From Nemertoderma westbladi (Eukaryota > Xenacoelomorpha > Nemertodermatida > Nemertodermatidae), in the NCBI GenBank assembly GCA_032718475.1, contig JAUCBJ010007943.1:1-64000 (forward strand): a stretch of DNA of 64,000 bases, written 5' to 3'. Every line of letters begins with the position of its first letter. Within the stretch, counting starts at the first letter, position 1. This document shows positions 48,301 to 53,522 of this stretch, piece after piece. The notes below the pieces were generated by a model, which made no database searches, had not been told where the DNA came from, and worked only from the letters and a program-made list of their open reading frames with translations. Both the position numbers and the translations under genes were made by a program.

Positions 48301-50313
48301 ATCCTCCTTATTTCTATTTAGCGTAGGTCTGAACATATTCGCTAAATACAACAACTAGTATTTCATGTCCTTTCAGGGGATTTGTATTTATGTAAACAAA
48401 ATTATGTCGCCTTTAAACCTTCATCCTACATTATAAAACAAATATTTTCCTACATTGTAAAACTAATATTTTCTATTATTATTCTAGAACCGGCGACAGA
48501 TTGGTCTCACCGCAGTCCCCCCATATGCAACCTAGCCGATCTCTTACCTCCTCCCCCCACCGAGGCCCCCCCACCTCCCACTGACTCTGAGCTCCCTAGA
48601 ACCCCCCCTCCAGACTCCCCCCGCCTTAGACACCACCCTCCACGGATGGGTGTCTCTTCTAGACAACCGCGGGACTTCGCAACACCTATTGAGGTAAAGA
48701 TTATATTACTTTTTCCCATACAGATCAAACAATTCTAAATAGGGCTAAAAGTAAAATTTTTGTATTCCTTTATTTTTCCTGTATGAAAGTGATATAGGGG
48801 GTAGTAGAGATAAATAATGATCTATTAGATAAGGAATCCGATTGGCCTTGTCATACAATAAATTTTTTTTTTGTTTTTTGCTGTTATAAATAATTTTTTC
48901 GTGTGTATGTGTTTGATGGGTCAGTTTCTTAAACAAGAAAAAACATGAATCGACGAGGATGGGATTCGAACCCACGCGGGAAGATCCCATTGGATTAGCA
49001 GTCCAACGCCTTAACCACTCGGCCACCTCGTCGTGAAGGCGGTTCCCTTAAATTATTATACAAAGCTGATGTTAACCCCGAAACACCTTGTCGAATTGGT
49101 TTCCTGGTTCTTAACTGAATCATAATTTTACTAATAACAGTATAAAACATTATTTTCTTTTCAATAGCCCAAGCTTTATTTATGTATAGTGAATTTATAT
49201 TCAGAATTTATTTTATATCTTTTGTTTCCATGGTTTCAGGTATCGATTCCCCCACAAATCGCTACGGTACATCCCCAACGCCATTCAGCCTCATCCCAGT
49301 CGCTCCGAGCAACGCCACCTAACGGACAGATTCCACAGGGAATTAGAGCCACGCCACCTGGCGGACACGCGACGAATTCGTTGAGAGCAACGCCCCCGAG
49401 AGGAATCGGAGCGCAATCTAGCGGCAGCAGTCCGCACACCGTAGGCTCCAGCAATGGCGGCGGGTACCTCCTCCACTACCCAGCCAATGGCGCGTCTCCC
49501 AGACTGATAAACGCGAGCCCATTGGTCGGCAACCCCGAGTTCCGATATCCGCCACACCACGGCGCCGCATCGCCCACCCAGCCAATCAGCGGCGCACATT
49601 GGACTGCGAATCCAGCCTTCCGTGACGCCGCGCTCCCAGGGCCGCCGCTAGGGGGCGCTTCTTCTCGATGTATCCCTGGTTGCCATGACGATGGCGCAGG
49701 AACAGACTCGCCGGTCTCGGTTCCCGATCCCTCGAGTTTCTTCGCTAGCAACGAACTGTTGCTAGGCAACGGTGTCAGTTACGATGACCTCGCCGAGAGT
49801 GTAGGAGGTTCGTCTGCGTATAAATATGTTTTATTTTATTTAAATACGTTTTATTTTTTTACTTTTTTAACAGACCGAAAATATTTATAATATTTTTATA
49901 TTTGCGCTGATATCTCTACCTACTGTATAAAAAGATATGAGCTAATCTAAATAAATAAGCATAGCAACTGAACATATTTTTTGTATTCATTTTATGTTTA
50001 ATTTTTTTCCATTTTTCTTAAAACTTAGAGATTTTAACAGTCAGTATTACTTATCTATACACAAAATATTCGCTTACGTTAATAAATTAAAATATTATTT
50101 ATTTTACTTTTAGATTCGATGGTTGGGTCGTGTTCGGCGTCTATAGGAAGTCACAGAGAATCCATGTCTGGTTCACAGAGTTCGCTGCTCACAGATGCTG
50201 AGTTTACCCAGGCCAGAACCATGGCAACGCTCTCAGCCACACGAGAAGTTGCCGGGCAACCGTCTCTAACGATAAACCCACTCAGCCAAACTCTAGCCAT
50301 CTCGATGGAGTAG
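292..50313 (+). CDS. robo: Roundabout (Robo) family Slit receptor, complete 23-exon gene
   Basis: Twenty-three exons (292-385, 18752-18880, 19001-19180, 25462-25622, 30376-30499, 32458-32599, 33456-33615, 34319-34426, 34674-34930, 36029-36163, 36785-37132, 38422-38664, 38850-39004, 39289-39582, 39742-39895, 40110-40228, 40386-40494, 40705-40964, 41282-41377, 48074-48214, 48488-48693, 49240-49807, 50114-50313) join with consistent phases and GT-AG borders into 4383 nt, 1460 residues plus TAG. Order: signal peptide 1-22, Ig1 32-134, Ig2 135-229, Ig3 230-319, Ig4 320-413, Ig5 418-511, FN3 530-615, 617-745 and 746-843, transmembrane helix about 860-882, cytoplasmic tail 883-1460. Five Ig plus three FN3 plus one helix plus CC1/CC2 motifs is the Robo layout. 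Family knowledge: plasma-membrane receptor for secreted Slit, guiding axons and migrating cells, with Ena and other partners bound through the tail. No tyrosine kinase or other enzyme domain is seen. Joins are my inference from sequence; no transcript was available. Confidence 0.93.
695..1323 (+). repeat. 41-bp minisatellite, about 15 units
   Basis: Units of about 41 bp share GTTCAGAARTATTTCMTCGG and GGTTGAGCAGACA. I count 15 copies of the GAGCAGAC word at regular spacing. Variants (CGGCCTGG against CGGTCTGG, AATAGTTTCAT inserts) recur in blocks, which suggests growth by duplication of several units at a time. It starts about 310 bp after exon 1. Confidence 0.92.
1405..1480 (-). repeat. Short relative of the foldback element arm, reversed
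   Basis: Read on the minus strand it gives GGAGCAGGTTACAGAGGCG followed by GAACCAAAACAATAAACGA, the same core as the elements at 17942, 20648 and 51000. Confidence 0.5.
2170..2235 (+). repeat. Short relative of the foldback element arm
   Basis: ACAGGTTACAGAAGGGCTG then CTAACCAAAACAATAAACGA matches the core of the family. It sits between inverted words GAATACCAG (about 2093) and CTGGTATTC (about 2336), suggesting a decayed inverted-repeat element. Confidence 0.5.
4334..4351 (+). repeat. poly-G tract (G18)
   Basis: Eighteen consecutive G in robo intron 1. One of several long G or C homopolymers in this window. Confidence 0.95.
7352..7522 (+). pseudogene. Transposase N-terminal helix-turn-helix remnant (56 codons)
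   Basis: An ATG ORF inside the palindromic transposon encodes MEEAFHDYFDHGGSSYDVI, then NVIVSTRTIRRHMHRLNLIK before TAG. The pattern of a short helix, a loop and VSxRTIRRxxxRLxL resembles the DNA-binding head of integrase-like (IS3-type, rve) transposases in animal genomes. The catalytic domain is absent, so this is a fragment or a small DNA-binding protein. Family assignment is tentative. Confidence 0.5.
7520..7564. repeat. Perfect 18-bp inverted repeat at transposon centre
   Basis: TAGTGGCAGCAATTAAAC at 7520-7537 pairs perfectly with 7547-7564 across a 9-nt loop. The left arm includes the TAG stop of the small ORF. A (TA)n run follows directly. Confidence 0.92.
12146..12168 (+). repeat. 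poly-C tract (C23)
   Basis: Twenty-three consecutive C after an ACACAC run in robo intron 1. Confidence 0.95.
12858..13166 (+). CDS. Possible first coding exon of an unknown gene nested in robo intron 1
   Basis: The ATG at 12858 has a good context (A at -3, G at +4) and directly follows an in-frame stop. It opens 103 codons in phase 0 up to a plausible donor (ATG then GTCAGT at 13167). The protein looks real rather than random: charged and aromatic, with KFKNYIRMLFKTLDKLYENY followed by LDLQDLPFPSGDAPIETNLF and FRIMTYDLPVEHRPSM. Beyond the donor the frame turns into low-complexity sequence. I do not recognise the family and found no convincing partner exons. It could be a nested host gene, a retrocopy fragment or chance. 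Confidence 0.4.
14098..14320 (+). repeat. 18-bp minisatellite, about 12 units
   Basis: Degenerate units of AGTACAGTCTGAAACGGA, some shortened. The overlapping minus-strand ORFs rich in FQTVLPF or SDCTS are by-products of the repeat. Confidence 0.88.
17942..18680. mobile_element. Foldback/MITE-like element with about 170-bp imperfect inverted ends
   Basis: The left arm (about 17942-18120) and the reverse complement of the right arm (about 18520-18680) share CTCAAT, GGGAAAGGAGCAGGTTACA, TGGCACGTTATTTT, AAAACAATAAACTAA, AGTTTTATTTTT, TAATCAGCTGT and a TTTCCC-TGGA stretch in the same order. The interior (18140-18520) has no recognised coding domain. It ends only about 70 bp before robo exon 2. 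I could not define a clean target duplication. Related fragments are scattered in the window. Confidence 0.65.
18752..18880 (+). CDS. robo: robo exon 2: first half of Ig1
   Basis: The acceptor is a T-run ending TTTTTAG at 18751; the donor is GTGAGT. The exon encodes PRITTQPQSVDIAEGDPF, then the first Ig cysteine (Cys56) and Trp68 of the Ig core. Phase 1 at both ends. The basic PRI opening followed by a proline-rich Ig strand resembles the first, Slit-binding Ig domain of Robo proteins. Confidence 0.92.
19001..19180 (+). CDS. robo: robo exon 3: second half of Ig1
   Basis: The acceptor is CTTTCTATAG; the donor is GTGAGT. It supplies GDDGVYQCVAANSAG with Asp109/Asp110, Tyr113 and Cys115, which close the Ig1 disulphide with Cys56. 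Robo Ig1 usually has this DxGxYxCVAxNxxG pattern. The preceding intron is only 120 nt. Confidence 0.93.
20460..20481 (+). repeat. poly-G tract (G22)
   Basis: Twenty-two consecutive G in robo intron 3, followed by TGGTGTTTAAC. Confidence 0.95.
20645..20700 (+). repeat. Short relative of the foldback element arm
   Basis: ACAGGTTACAGTGTCACGTT then GCTAACCAAAACAATAAACG repeats the family core. Only one arm is visible. Confidence 0.5.
21120..21915 (+). repeat. 35-bp minisatellite, about 22 units
   Basis: Units combine AGTTAGTTTAACCGCTGTCC and TAACCTTTGTTCCTC, with regular variants (CCGGGTTTCTAACC, AATCAGTTAGTATAACCGC). Groups of three to four variant units recur together, giving a higher-order pattern. 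Both flanks carry ATATGCCGCCCAGT-like words (about 21020 and 21975), suggesting the array sits inside a duplicated sequence. Confidence 0.88.
24670..24690 (+). repeat. poly-C tract (C21)
   Basis: Twenty-one consecutive C followed by ACACACACAT in robo intron 3. Confidence 0.95.
25462..25622 (+). CDS. robo: robo exon 4: first half of Ig2
   Basis: The exon encodes LKLDFRTEPSQVTAAV, then Cys159-TPPRGIPPP and Trp172-EKD. The LxxDFRxxP start and CxPPRGxPxP loop are diagnostic of Robo Ig2. Acceptor TTCCGTTAG, donor GTTCGT; it enters in phase 1 and leaves in phase 0. Confidence 0.95.
26830..28190 (+). repeat. 315-bp tandem array, four copies plus a partial, with GTC microsatellite
   Basis: A (GTC)n/(GTT) run at 26829-26877 leads into units that restart at 26866, 27181, 27496, 27811 and 28126, an exact period of 315 bp with near-identical copies. 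Each unit has two related halves: TTTAAAGCTGCCAAGTTGAA against GTTTAAGCTGAAACTTGGCA, each followed by CCGCTAGAGGGCC. The real ancestral unit is therefore about 157 bp. The high identity points to recent duplication. Confidence 0.95.
28191..28545 (+). repeat. Decayed continuation of the 315-bp array
   Basis: Diverged pieces of the same unit continue: TTTAATCAGTTTAAGCTGAA, CTGCCGCTATACGACG, AAGATGAAACTTGGC and ACCGCTAGAGTCAGAAATG. A short poly-G lies at about 28337. These copies are clearly older than the array to the left. Confidence 0.7.
30376..30499 (+). CDS. robo: robo exon 5: second half of Ig2
   Basis: The acceptor is TATTTCAG; the donor is GTAAAT. It encodes GGNLVLNPVQMSDAGSYIC with Cys210 completing Ig2, then AQNSAG and the FLIVQ last strand. 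Phase 0 in, phase 1 out, matching exons 4 and 6. Confidence 0.93.
30500..32457 (+). other. robo: robo intron 5
   Basis: Between exons 5 and 6. A G-rich run lies near 30826-30847. I see no gene or clear repeat. A pair of adjacent 66- and 86-codon ORFs (31709-32210) has no domain I can name. Confidence 0.6.
32458..32599 (+). CDS. robo: robo exon 6: first half of Ig3
   Basis: It encodes GPFFTLTPVDLVAKL, then Cys253-EAKGDPNPTITW with Trp265. Acceptor TTATTATAG, donor GTAGGA. The exon ends in phase 2 inside an Arg codon completed by exon 7 across the intron that carries the 33-bp satellite. Confidence 0.93.
32955..33445 (+). repeat. 33-bp satellite next to the exon 7 acceptor, about 14 units
   Basis: Units of exactly 33 bp (ACTGTACTACTGACTAACTA plus TTATATAAACAGA) are almost identical. 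Because 33 is a multiple of three, a 197-codon ORF of NRTVLLTNYYI repeats stays open, but it is not in the robo coding frame and lies within the intron. The last unit merges into the acceptor tract TTATTTTGTCTTAG of exon 7. Every unit contains CTGACTAAC, a good metazoan branch-point match. Confidence 0.93.
33456..33615 (+). CDS. robo: robo exon 7: second half of Ig3, start of Ig4
   Basis: It encodes SLIIKDIQESDSGRYKC (Cys300), VASNNKG, the last Ig3 strand, then TPIFNERPTDQ opening Ig4. Acceptor TTGTCTTAG directly follows the 33-bp satellite; donor GTACGT. Phase 2 in, phase 0 out. Confidence 0.93.
34319..34426 (+). CDS. robo: robo exon 8: middle of Ig4
   Basis: The 108-nt exon has phase 0 at both ends. 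It encodes VATVGSKIQFDCKSDG with Cys342, and Trp351 in the core. Acceptor TTTCCCCACAG, donor GTAAGT. Because its length is a multiple of three, skipping would keep frame but destroy Ig4. Confidence 0.9.
34674..34930 (+). CDS. robo: robo exon 9: end of Ig4, start of Ig5
   Basis: It encodes SEGDLIIRDIQLNDRGYYVC (Cys392 closes Ig4), then PPIIEVGPANHTVGLGG and Cys441. The PPxIxxGPxNxTV start is a strong Robo Ig5 signature. Asn428-His-Thr is a possible N-glycosylation site. Acceptor TGTGTCCAG, donor GTGAGT, phase 2 out. Confidence 0.94.
34931..36028 (+). other. robo: robo intron 9
   Basis: AT-rich intron between exons 9 and 10, with donor GTGAGT and acceptor GCTTTTTTAG. No feature beyond splice signals seen. 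Confidence 0.7.
36029..36163 (+). CDS. robo: robo exon 10: second half of Ig5
   Basis: It encodes RWDKDG (Trp453), then SGTLQISKLQPEDSGVYTC with Cys493 closing Ig5. Acceptor GCTTTTTTAG, donor GTAAGC. Phase 2 on both sides. Confidence 0.94.
36723..36740 (+). repeat. poly-C tract (C18) just before robo exon 11
   Basis: Eighteen C end 44 nt before the exon 11 acceptor (AG at 36783-36784). It is in a position where it could act as part of the pyrimidine tract. Confidence 0.95.
36785..37132 (+). CDS. robo: robo exon 11: end of Ig5 and all of FN3-1
   Basis: It starts with TSGETQWSAQLDV, the final Ig5 strand seen in Robo proteins, then FN3-1: GPPTDLAVRGV, LVWAPPTESGG, VTGYRAEF, and LGLEPEVTYEFVVRAVNRFG. 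The exon is much richer in G and C than its neighbours. A C18 tract lies about 45 nt before the acceptor. Confidence 0.95.
37133..38421 (+). other. robo: robo intron 11
   Basis: Intron between exons 11 and 12, with donor GTAAGT. The part 37500-37960 is less AT-rich than the rest but shows no domain on either strand. Confidence 0.7.
38422..38664 (+). CDS. robo: robo exon 12: linker and first part of FN3-2
   Basis: It encodes SPPVTTHADVHSLPSLQLYR, then NSTALRLNWHV and YVEGFFIKFKSQ, the B and C strands of an FN3 fold. The linker before the B strand is longer than in a minimal FN3. Acceptor TTATTTTCCAG, donor GTAAGT, phase 2 on both sides. Asn-Ser-Thr is a possible glycosylation site. Confidence 0.88.
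38850..39004 (+). CDS. robo: robo exon 13: second part of FN3-2
   Basis: It encodes TVEIVGLNKFTSYQLHIQAF, the typical E-F strands of FN3 (Leu...Tyr...Ile.A), then the exit strand SDSVTIETYED. Acceptor CATTTTTTTTAG, donor GTGAGT, phase 1 out. Confidence 0.91.
39289..39582 (+). CDS. robo: robo exon 14: FN3-3
   Basis: One exon carries the whole third FN3 domain: VPSAPPRDVRMY, LIIEWLPPPPESLNGRLQGY, then GADYRVTVAAFTNADGHGE. Asn-Gly-Thr and Asn-Asp-Thr are possible glycosylation sites. Acceptor CCTCCCTCAG, donor GTAAGT, phase 1 on both sides. Confidence 0.94.
39742..39895 (+). CDS. robo: robo exon 15: transmembrane helix
   Basis: It encodes a short stalk ending FRQPWF, then the helix IAILGSVLWCILLALSVWIY and the stop-transfer CRHRRRKRK. 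The QPxFI...SVWxYCR border is shared with other Robo proteins. This fixes the topology: N-terminus outside, tail inside. Donor GTATGC, phase 2 out. Confidence 0.95.
40110..40228 (+). CDS. robo: robo exon 16: juxtamembrane tail
   Basis: It encodes RYRDVAGTDYELARLGGEG and a Gly-rich stretch. The tyrosine in TDYELA may correspond to the CC0-like region of Robo tails, but the match is weak. Acceptor TTTAATGTAG, donor GTGAGC, phase 2 to phase 1. Confidence 0.85.
40386..40494 (+). CDS. robo: robo exon 17: cytoplasmic tail
   Basis: It encodes NIKQDPDLLEVQLPFYDKC and PLEQFRMKGY. No named motif is seen. Acceptor TACCTTCAG, donor GTAAGT; phases 1 and 2 match the neighbours. Confidence 0.85.
40705..40964 (+). 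CDS. robo: robo exon 18: tail with CC1-like motif
   Basis: HPSIAAYAATDLLQRNLF (about 995-1012) resembles the Robo CC1 motif (PTPYATTxLI), with the tyrosine at about 1001 that in the family can be phosphorylated. Other tyrosines lie in QEYSEID, AMYHAD, SYYTDA and PMYQTLDE. Acceptor TTATTTTAG, donor GTGAGT, phase 2 to phase 1. Confidence 0.9.
41282..41377 (+). CDS. robo: robo exon 19: cytoplasmic tail before satellite intron
   Basis: It encodes QDDSSTTTNPIYRRSSVIG and CSNCSLENVRKP. The donor GTAGGT at 41378 opens the 6.7 kb intron that holds the 13-bp satellite. Exon length 96 nt with phase 1 at both ends, so skipping would keep frame. Confidence 0.85.
41378..48073 (+). other. robo: robo intron 19 (satellite intron)
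   Basis: A 6.7 kb intron between two short tail exons, of which more than 90 percent is the 13-bp satellite. The non-repeat remainder (about 47615-48073) is AT-rich and holds the acceptor TTTGTATAG. Confidence 0.8.
41410..47612 (+). repeat. 6.2-kb array of a 13-bp pyrimidine-rich repeat
   Basis: Units are TGTTATTTCCCAT, TGTTATTTCCCTT and TGTTATTTCCCCT, with interspersed TTATTCCCCTTTTTTCAT. There are roughly 450 units. Blocks of 100-200 bp recur almost exactly, so the array has a higher-order structure. The plus strand has almost no G except in TTG; G-rich purine sequence is on the template strand. Three units make 39 bp, so all plus frames remain open for hundreds of codons and give ORFs up to 710 codons of CYFPLLFPIVIS-type repeats; these are artefacts of composition. 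Confidence 0.97.
48074..48214 (+). CDS. robo: robo exon 20: cytoplasmic tail after satellite intron
   Basis: It encodes SATDLRLDIIPLDGTTAFPQ and PIDLSGYSVLGAAGPRSQ. Acceptor TTTGTATAG, donor GTAGGT; 141 nt with phase 1 on both sides. No named motif. The DNA contains the word CCGCTAGATGGCAC, which resembles a CTCF core site. Confidence 0.83.
48488..48693 (+). CDS. robo: robo exon 21: CC2-like proline motif
   Basis: It encodes CNLADLLPPPPTEAPPPP. ADLLPPPP matches the CC2 motif of Robo tails, whose LPPPP core binds the EVH1 domain of Ena/VASP proteins (family knowledge). More proline clusters follow (RTPPPDSPR, RHHPPR). Acceptor TTATTCTAG, donor GTAAAG, phase 1 to phase 0. Confidence 0.92.
48938..48943 (-). 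terminator. Pol III terminator of tRNA-Ser
   Basis: A run of six T on the minus strand begins 8 nt after the mature tRNA 3' end, as expected for RNA polymerase III termination. Confidence 0.85.
48951..49032 (-). tRNA. tRNA-Ser (anticodon GCT)
   Basis: Read on the minus strand the 82-nt gene starts GACGAGGTGGCCGAGTGG and ends CCTCGTC plus discriminator G. The 7-bp acceptor stem GACGAGG/CCTCGTC is perfect. The anticodon loop is CTGCTAA between TTGGA and TCCAA, giving anticodon GCT for serine AGC/AGU codons. The long variable arm (GGATCTTCCC region) is typical of class II tRNA-Ser. Box A (TGGCCGAGTGG) and box B (GGTTCGAATCC) are intact. No intron and no encoded CCA. Confidence 0.97.
49240..49807 (+). 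CDS. robo: robo exon 22: long low-complexity tail
   Basis: The longest exon (568 nt) encodes a Ser/Pro/Gly-rich tail. Three spaced copies of LRATPP or IRATPP (SLRATPPNG, GIRATPPGG, SLRATPPRG) give a short internal repeat. The end is acidic: NELLLGNGVSYDDLAESVGG. Acceptor TGGTTTCAG, donor GTTCGT, phase 1 out. CC3 could not be placed with confidence. Confidence 0.88.
50114..50313 (+). CDS. robo: robo exon 23: C-terminus and stop
   Basis: It encodes GSHRESMSGSQSSLLTDAEF, then TQARTMATL, ending LAISME-TAG at 50311-50313. SSLLTDAEFTQA resembles the conserved SFFTDADFAQA patch near the end of vertebrate Robo tails, supporting the assignment to the very end of the gene. Acceptor TTACTTTTAG. Confidence 0.9.
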
Positions 50314-51020
50314 TTTATGTTATACAGGACAACTTAGTTGGACTGAAAGGATATGGTGCTTTATTAAATGTTCTAAAATAATATTTCTCTTCTTTATTTA
50401 AAATAAGTTAAGTGGCGGTAATATTTTCGAATATTTTTTTTGTAGAGGAATTTACTACAGGTAGCCTACAGTAGATTTTGTAAGAATTAAACGTTAATTT
50501 ATTGATAGAATACGATATTTATGTAACTTTATTTATGTAGATAATATTTCCCTTGTATAATTGACATTTTATCACATTAACTATATAGATTAGTAGAAGG
50601 ACAACTACTGTATGTACAGTTGTCATAAACATATTATAGTTGTCCTTGGTTTAGTGTAATTTTACAGTTGTGTTTAGTTGCGATAATTAATATAAATACG
50701 GCTTATTTTGGATATTAATGGTGGTATTGTGTTCACTGACTCCGTAAATTACCGCTACCACGACCTGCTAAAGATATATTTAGTAAGTCATGCCGCTACT
50801 TAATGTTAACAATTAGAATTCATTTTTTATTTTAGTTATATTACATGGTATTTAATTTAATTATGTTCTATAAATATGGTTTGTGTAAATTAATTTCGAT
50901 GTTAATATCATTGTATTAATTAATGCATTAAATTAATTTAACAAATGGTTAGTTTTTGTAATTATAGGTGTACTCAGAAACAGAGGGGAGAACTTGTCTT
51001 GGCGAATTAAAAATGTTTAT
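50314..51020 (+). other. robo: robo 3' untranslated region and flank
   Basis: AT-rich sequence follows the stop codon. ATTAAA at 50363-50368 and again at 50927-50932 are the best poly(A)-signal candidates; no canonical AATAAA occurs until the repeat at about 51068. The transcript end is therefore uncertain. No other gene is seen here. Confidence 0.5.
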
Positions 51021-51200
51021 TTAATATCGATTAATGGGGATAAGCAGGATACAGGGCAACGACTTCCTAACCAAAACAATAAACCAAAGTAATCAATAGC
51101 ACAAGTTACAGTTTCATTTTTCATATAATCAGCTGTAATTTGGGTCGAATTTGGATGAATTTTTAATGCGTCAACATACCCCTATCTGGAGTATCAGAGT
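51000..51200 (+). repeat. Dispersed relative of the foldback element arm
   Basis: It has the same word order as the left arm of the element at 17942: CTTGGCGAATTAA, GCAGGATACAGGG, TAACCAAAACAATAAAC, CAAGTTACAGTTTCATTTTT, ATAATCAGCTGTA and GGATGAATTTTTAATGCGTC. A single arm is present, not an inverted pair. Confidence 0.6.
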
Positions 51201-51296
51201 AACAGATGATAATATGACATGTAAACACAGCAAGCGTTGTGCATTGACTTCCTGTTAATGTAATTTATCCTGTTAGGACTCCCGGTCAAATTATTT

Positions 51297-51531
51297 CCAG
51301 AGAAACGTTTGGTCATGTGTCATCAGGTCCCATAAGGTGTCCGTTTGGTCCCGTCTCAGCAGGTCCCATAAGGTGTCCGTTTGGTCCCGTCTCAGCAGGT
51401 CCCATAAGGTGTCCGTTAGGTTCCGTCTCAGCAGGTCCCATAAGGTATACGTTTGGTTCCGTCCCAGCAGGTCCCAGGTGTCCGTTAGGTTCCGTCTCAA
51501 CAGGTCCCATAAGGTGTATGTTTGGTCCCGT
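51297..51531 (+). repeat. 36-bp minisatellite, left part
   Basis: Units of GGTCCCATAAGGTGTCCGTT plus TGGTTCCGTCTCAGCA, about six copies. The array is cut by the LTR element that starts at 51532 and resumes at 54090. Confidence 0.93.
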
Positions 51532-51997
51532 TGTTAGCGGATTCAATTCCGCTAACCACCCCATAAAGTTGGGAAACGGCGCCTGTAAGCAATATTGGGG
51601 AGTGCGAGATTGATTGCCAATCAACCTCGTATCACCCCCAATAAACGGGAACGACAAAACCCCAAAGTGCCGTACACAATGGAGGTCAGAGGTTAAGCCT
51701 CCGGGAGAGAGAAAGTGACAGTAGAAAGGGGGGAAACACTCCCACAGAGGTGGGAGCCGAGAATTAGGTTATTAACCAATGGGGGGACAGGAAAGGCATC
51801 AGCTGAGTAATAAGGCCAACGTAGTGTAATATATTACCGGTTGGTGTTTCATATCATAATCAGTTTACTCAGTCAGTTAGGGCAGAACGGTAACACTTTA
51901 TTACCGTCGCCGCCACCGTGACCAACTACATCATATATCCTGTTTCGGGGACGCGTAAATAAACCATAACCGGTCGGGATCCTGTGATCCCGTCACA
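51532..51997 (+). repeat. 5' LTR
   Basis: 466 bp, TG...CA. It opens with a perfect 9-bp hairpin GTTAGCGGA/TCCGCTAAC. The LTR closely matches the 3' copy apart from scattered changes and one large length difference. Confidence 0.88.
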
Positions 51998-52138
51998 GTA
52001 ATAAAGTTACCAGCTACCAAAACTGTGACGTCGGAGTCAGCGACCGGCTCCGACGAGCCTATAACGCAACGAGGAGACAGCTGAAGGAAGCCAAGGAGGG
52101 AACAAAACTGGACCAGGTGAAACTAGAACAGCGACTAG

Positions 52139-53104
52139 GTGAGTCGAACAACACACTTTGATTATCTAGTTCGCTTTGGGCAAGGAGAGTTGGCGGGTGA
52201 GAGAGCGAGAGAGACCGCCACCGAACTGTTCGAACTGTGGCAATCTAGGGGTATAGAGCCCGGTGTAGTGTACATAGGGCCATACTTAGTGGATGCCAGG
52301 GGAATTAAGTTAGTGGGTTGGGCGGGACCGCGGGAGGGCGAATCCGAGGTTAACCCCGAGGATTTGGTCTCGTCGGTCGGTGAAAACCTCAGAAAGCGGG
52401 GGAAAGTTAGTAGGACGGAGAGGCGACGGGAGTCCGTCGCGACCGACAAGTCCTCTACATCCTCCGCAAAAGTAAGAAGGGTGTTAGAAATAGATCTGGC
52501 GTGCCAGTTGGATATGGTGGCGCTAGACCAAAAGGAGTTAGAGAGACAGTTGGAAGAGGGGAGTGCATTGTTGGAGAGAGAGAGAGAACTGGCGAGAGAG
52601 AATAAAGAGAGGGCCGAGAGGGTCGCGAGAAACTTTAGAGAGTATGAGGAGATAGAAATGAGGGAAGGAAAGGAGCGAGAGGCGAAAGAGGCGAGTGAAC
52701 GTAAAGAGCGAGGGGCGAGAGAGTAGAGTGAGCGAAAAGAGCGTGAGGCGGAGCGAAGCCGCGCGGCCGCGAGGCGGCTTGAGAGGATTGCGAGGGAGGC
52801 GGAGTTGGCCGAACAGAGCTTGCGAGAGGATGGGGAGAGAGAGAGAGCGGGAAAACGCGTGCGAGATGATATGCACGCCCGGTTGAGAGGGCTTATGCAA
52901 TATCAAGCCAAAGAGAAACGCCGATTGGAACTGGCGCAGTTGGGGCTATCGGAAAGTGAGGCTGGCTCAGGTAGTGTTTATGAGGAGCCAGAAGTTATGG
53001 AAACGTTTGTTAATACCCCACTTACTGGGACCGGACGACAGACCCAAGACTGGTGTAACGGCACAGGAGGGGAGGGTGAGGCCCGTCAGGAGAGAGTGGG
53101 TTGA
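52139..53104 (+). pseudogene. Gag-like coiled-coil frame of LTR element, with one stop
   Basis: A single frame runs 52139-53104, interrupted only by TAG at 52724-52726; it opens at GTG after a stop, with no ATG at that point. The first 80 residues include TELFELWQSRG and YIGPYLVDARGIKLVGWAGP, possibly a small folded domain; about residues 90-280 are Glu/Arg-rich (LERERELARENKERAERV) and look like a long coiled coil. No zinc knuckle is seen. Calling it Gag rests on position between LTRs, not on a recognised domain. Confidence 0.55.
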
Positions 53105-53157
53105 GATAGGGGTTGAGTACAGAACGCGCGGAGAGAGTACGGGTGCAATTCAAGTGT

Positions 53158-53176
53158 GGGGGGGGGGGGGGGGGGG
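53158..53176 (+). repeat. poly-G tract (G19) in LTR element
   Basis: Nineteen consecutive G after the Gag-like frame, inside the element's internal region. Confidence 0.95.
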
Positions 53177-53513
53177 AGAAGTAAGAGGTAAAGCGAGGGA
53201 CAGGGAGGTCCGAGAGTTGGGGTGGAAGATAACTTAGAGTCAGTTAGAGCGGAGTTAGAGTGGAGAGAGTGTTGGGGAAACAAAAATTGTGTGAGAGAAA
53301 CCCACAATCGGCCCGACACGGGACGCCAGATGTCTTGGTGCAAGATAGATGAAGTTGTACCAAGACAGGGTAGCGATATCATACCCATAGGGAGCGGCCT
53401 GGAAAGCCGGCTCCGAAAAAATAACTCCACCCCACACCCGATAGTAGATCGGGCTCCAGCGGAATTGAAGCGCACTTGAGGTGGATGCTATCTTCTCACC
53501 GGGAAGATAGCAT

Positions 53514-53522
53514 GGGGGGGAG
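53514..53522 (+). promoter_or_regulatory. Polypurine tract of LTR element
   Basis: GGGGGGGAG directly precedes the 3' LTR, the expected plus-strand priming position for reverse transcription. Confidence 0.7.

Larger units (their letters stand above)
48694..49239 (+). other. robo: robo intron 21 (hosts tRNA gene)
   Basis: Intron of 546 nt between exons 21 and 22. It contains the antisense tRNA-Ser gene with AT-rich flanks. Confidence 0.85.
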
